A stretch of 64,000 nt of DNA, taken from positions 1-64,000 of the forward strand of contig CAYMHU010000018.1 of NCBI GenBank assembly GCA_964390335.1, read 5' to 3'. This document shows positions 61,930 to 64,000 of the stretch, in pieces; positions within the stretch are counted from its first letter, which is position 1, and each line of letters opens with the position of its first letter. Under the pieces are notes generated by a model. That model saw nothing but the letters and a program-made list of their open reading frames with translations, ran no database searches and was not told the DNA's origin. Position numbers and translations under genes: made by a program. The stretch comes from Granulosicoccus sp964390335 (GTDB lineage Bacteria > Pseudomonadota > Gammaproteobacteria > Granulosicoccales > Granulosicoccaceae).

Positions 61930-63699
61930 TTGTGTCCGGCCCCATCGTTGAAAGCATTAATTGAGCAACATCTGTCCACGGCGCTAGCAACGCTGAAAGC
62001 GTCCGGTGTTATCCCGAACGATCTCGATCCTGCCATCACCGTTACGCGCACCCGCGATCCATCGCACGGTGATTTTGCTAGTAACTTGGCCATGCTGTTG
62101 GCGAAACCTGCAAAGAAATCACCTCGCGATATCGCGCAAGCGCTGGTCGATGCGCTGCCAGAGAACAACGATATTCGCCAGGTCGATATCGCGGGTCCCG
62201 GATTTATTAACTTTTTCCAAAATGACGCTGCGGCCACGTCGGTTATCGCCACTGTATTGGAGCAGCAGGATCGCTTTGGTTGTTCTGATAAAGGTGCGGG
62301 TCAGCGTTGGCAGGTTGAATATGTATCAGCCAACCCTACAGGACCATTGCATGTGGGGCACGGTCGGGGTGCGGCACTGGGTGCCACCATGGCCAATATG
62401 CTTAAAGCGGTTGGCTTCGACATTCAACGCGAATACTACGTTAATGATGCGGGCAGGCAAATGGATATTCTGGCCGCCAGTGTTTGGCTGCGTTATCTTG
62501 GCCTGAACGGCGAATCGTTCGACTTCCCGTCCAATGGATACAAAGGCGACTACATCAACGATATTGCGCAAACATTGTTCGACCAACACGGCAATCAATT
62601 CAGTGCCGATGCTGCAACCGTGTTTGCATCGGTGCCACCCGATGAGCCGGCCGGTGGTGATAAAGAAGCCCATATCGATGGCTTGGTGGCGCAAGCCAAG
62701 CAACTGCTGGGTGATAACTACAACACCGTTTTTGATTTGGGTTTGAGTGCCATTCTTGGTGACATCAAAGAAGATCTGGGTGAGTTTGGCGTGGTGTACG
62801 ACAACTGGTTTAGCGAACGCAGCCTGCAGGACAACGTCATGGATTGCATTGCGAAGCTGGATGCGGCCGGGCATTTGTACAAAAAAGAAGGCGCAACCTG
62901 GTTCCGCAGCACCGACTTCGGCGATGAAAAAGATCGGGTGGTGGTGCGTGATAACGGCCAAACCACGTACTTCGCATCCGATGTTGCATATATCGATAAT
63001 AAAATTGGCCGCGGTTTCGACAAAATTCTATATGTGTTCGGTGCCGATCATCATGGTTACACCGCGCGCATGTATGCAGCATGCGAAGCGCTTGGCTACT
63101 CACGCGATAAACTTGATTTCCTGCTGATTCAGTTTGCTAACTTGTACAAGGGTGGTGAGCGAGTGCAAATGTCTACACGCTCCGGCTCTTTTGTGACTAT
63201 TCGGGAATTGCGCGAGGAAGTTGGTAAAGATGCCGCGCGCTATTTCTATGTGATGCGTAAATACCAGCAGCATCTGGACTTTGATCTCGACTTAGCAAAA
63301 TCACAATCTAACGATAACCCGGTGTACTACGTACAGATGGCGCATGCGCGCATTTGCAGTGTGATGAGGCGGTGCGATCAACTCGGCATGAGCTTTGATC
63401 AAAAAGCCGGTCTTGAATCGCTCGCATTGCTCACCGAACCGGAGGAGTCCGAGCTACTCACGATGTTGGCGACGTACCCGGAGCTATTGGAGCGGGCAGC
63501 GTTAAATCATGAGCCACACCAACTCACAACTTACTTGCGCGAGCTGGCCAATGGTCTACATTCCTACTATAACGCCCACAAAACCCTTGTCGAAGACGAT
63601 GCGCTGCGTCAGGCTAGACTGTGCTTGATGTTGGCAGTCAAACAAGTGTTGTTCAACGGGCTTACACTGATCGATGTATCCGCTCCAGAGGTAATGTAA
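61930..63699 (+). CDS. argS: Arginyl-tRNA synthetase
   Basis: A class Ia synthetase (589 residues from this start). The N-terminal Add-1 domain contains HGDFASNLAMLLAKPAKKSPRD. The HIGH-like motif is HVGHGRGA in SANPTGPLHVGHGRGA. The KMSKS position is VQMSTRSGSFVTI, where ArgRS often lacks the canonical Lys. The C-terminal DALR anticodon domain ends in VLFNGLTLIDVSAPEVM. No ATG fits the start; TTG 61930 or TTG 61948 (giving LKALIEQH) are the candidates. It lies 73 bp after the GGDEF/EAL gene and 7 bp before the SPOR-family gene. Confidence 0.94.
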   Translation: MCPAPSLKALIEQHLSTALATLKASGVIPNDLDPAITVTRTRDPSHGDFASNLAMLLAKPAKKSPRDIAQALVDALPENNDIRQVDIAGPGFINFFQNDAAATSVIATVLEQQDRFGCSDKGAGQRWQVEYVSANPTGPLHVGHGRGAALGATMANMLKAVGFDIQREYYVNDAGRQMDILAASVWLRYLGLNGESFDFPSNGYKGDYINDIAQTLFDQHGNQFSADAATVFASVPPDEPAGGDKEAHIDGLVAQAKQLLGDNYNTVFDLGLSAILGDIKEDLGEFGVVYDNWFSERSLQDNVMDCIAKLDAAGHLYKKEGATWFRSTDFGDEKDRVVVRDNGQTTYFASDVAYIDNKIGRGFDKILYVFGADHHGYTARMYAACEALGYSRDKLDFLLIQFANLYKGGERVQMSTRSGSFVTIRELREEVGKDAARYFYVMRKYQQHLDFDLDLAKSQSNDNPVYYVQMAHARICSVMRRCDQLGMSFDQKAGLESLALLTEPEESELLTMLATYPELLERAALNHEPHQLTTYLRELANGLHSYYNAHKTLVEDDALRQARLCLMLAVKQVLFNGLTLIDVSAPEVM

Positions 63700-63705
63700 A
63701 AAGAC

Positions 63706-64000
63706 ATGGCTGCCGACTCCGCCGAATCAGGAAACACCCGCTTTTTTATACTGGCTTTAGGCTTGCTGGTCGGGTTCGTTATTGGCTTTGTTGCGTTGTT
63801 ATCGCGCCTGCCGGTAGACAGCAGCCTTAGTGACTACCAGCCTATTCAAGTGCTGGGTGACGCGGTCAAGGGCGATGCCGATTACGAGTTCTACACGGTG
63901 CTGGCCGATAAGGTTGAAACGGGTGTGCCGGTGGTGCAGGATGTCACGCGCGAAGCCAAAGTGTTAAAGCCGGGTACGCATTTGGTGCCGGGCAATATGC
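63706..64000 (+). CDS. FtsN-like SPOR-family protein (N-terminal part)
   Basis: The first ~98 residues are present and the gene runs off the right edge. A short cytoplasmic N-terminus is followed by one TM helix (FFILALGLLVGFVIGFVALL, ~13-32) and a Gly/Asp-rich periplasmic linker. The sequence YEFYTVLADKVETGVPV is typical of proteins encoded after argS in gammaproteobacteria (PA5052-like) that end in a SPOR domain binding denuded septal peptidoglycan. The SPOR domain itself lies outside the window. Confidence 0.72.
   Translation, partial: MAADSAESGNTRFFILALGLLVGFVIGFVALLSRLPVDSSLSDYQPIQVLGDAVKGDADYEFYTVLADKVETGVPVVQDVTREAKVLKPGTHLVPGNM

Noticed and set aside
1..64000. CRISPR arrays, tRNA or rRNA genes, prophage or transposon genes
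   Set aside because: None recognised on either strand by eye; a dedicated tRNA or repeat scan was not possible.

Overview
The window reads as one continuous piece of chromosome from a Gram-negative gammaproteobacterium of moderate GC, probably aquatic or marine. The evidence is type IV pilus genes (pilU, pilY1), outer-membrane proteins and lipoproteins, a complete Pel exopolysaccharide operon, a three-subunit proton-translocating transhydrogenase, and the conserved order priA - argS - SPOR-domain gene at the right end, which is typical of gammaproteobacteria. I cannot name the genus. I saw no rRNA, tRNA, CRISPR array, insertion sequence, integrase or phage gene. Two 100-N gaps (50426-50525, 53756-53855) are each flanked by identical 55-bp ends. 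They look like unmerged contig ends, and closing each one restores a single open reading frame.

Left part (1-18.5 kb). On the minus strand are pilU (cut by the window edge) and pilY1. Then come a full-length homologue of vitamin K-dependent gamma-carboxylase, an AEC transporter, a minus-strand pair of 2-hydroxyacid dehydrogenase and gluconokinase, an AI-2E family membrane protein and a Crp-type regulator. A tight four-gene cluster follows (MipA/OmpV, DUF3019, OmpR-type regulator, RstB-like kinase), then a VOC protein, a repeat-rich DUF937 membrane protein, a GST, and a translationally coupled pair: a solute-binding-like protein without a signal peptide and a YiiX-type permuted papain-fold protein.

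Nutrient region (18.9-34.2 kb). aapJQMP encodes a general L-amino-acid ABC importer. A divergent catabolic locus follows. iclR and a 4-oxalomesaconate hydratase (LigJ) homologue point left. Ten genes point right: cyclase-family hydrolase, cupin, SDR, 3-hydroxyacyl-CoA-dehydrogenase-like enzyme, a complete branched-chain-type ABC importer (Tat-exported binding protein, two ATPases, two permeases) and a beta-keto acid cleavage enzyme. Together they look like uptake, ring or amide opening, oxidation to a beta-keto acid and acetyl-CoA-dependent cleavage of an unidentified substrate.

Pel region (34.3-47.7 kb). The order is pelC-D-E-F-G-A-B, with most junctions overlapping, and it ends in a clear intrinsic terminator. 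PelD keeps the RxxD c-di-GMP site. PelA carries an extra N-terminal lipoprotein domain that is itself PelC-like, so the locus encodes two PelC domains. A peptidoglycan-binding lipoprotein and a HEAT-repeat protein follow.

Right part (49.8-64 kb). A serine hydrolase, hemH, and pntAa-pntAb-pntB (with an unusual helix-hairpin-helix tail on PntAa) come first. An AT-rich 461-bp intergenic region with a cluster of DnaA boxes lies before priA. Then come a LacI-sensor/degenerate-GGDEF/EAL protein, argS, and the start of an FtsN-like SPOR-family protein cut by the window end.
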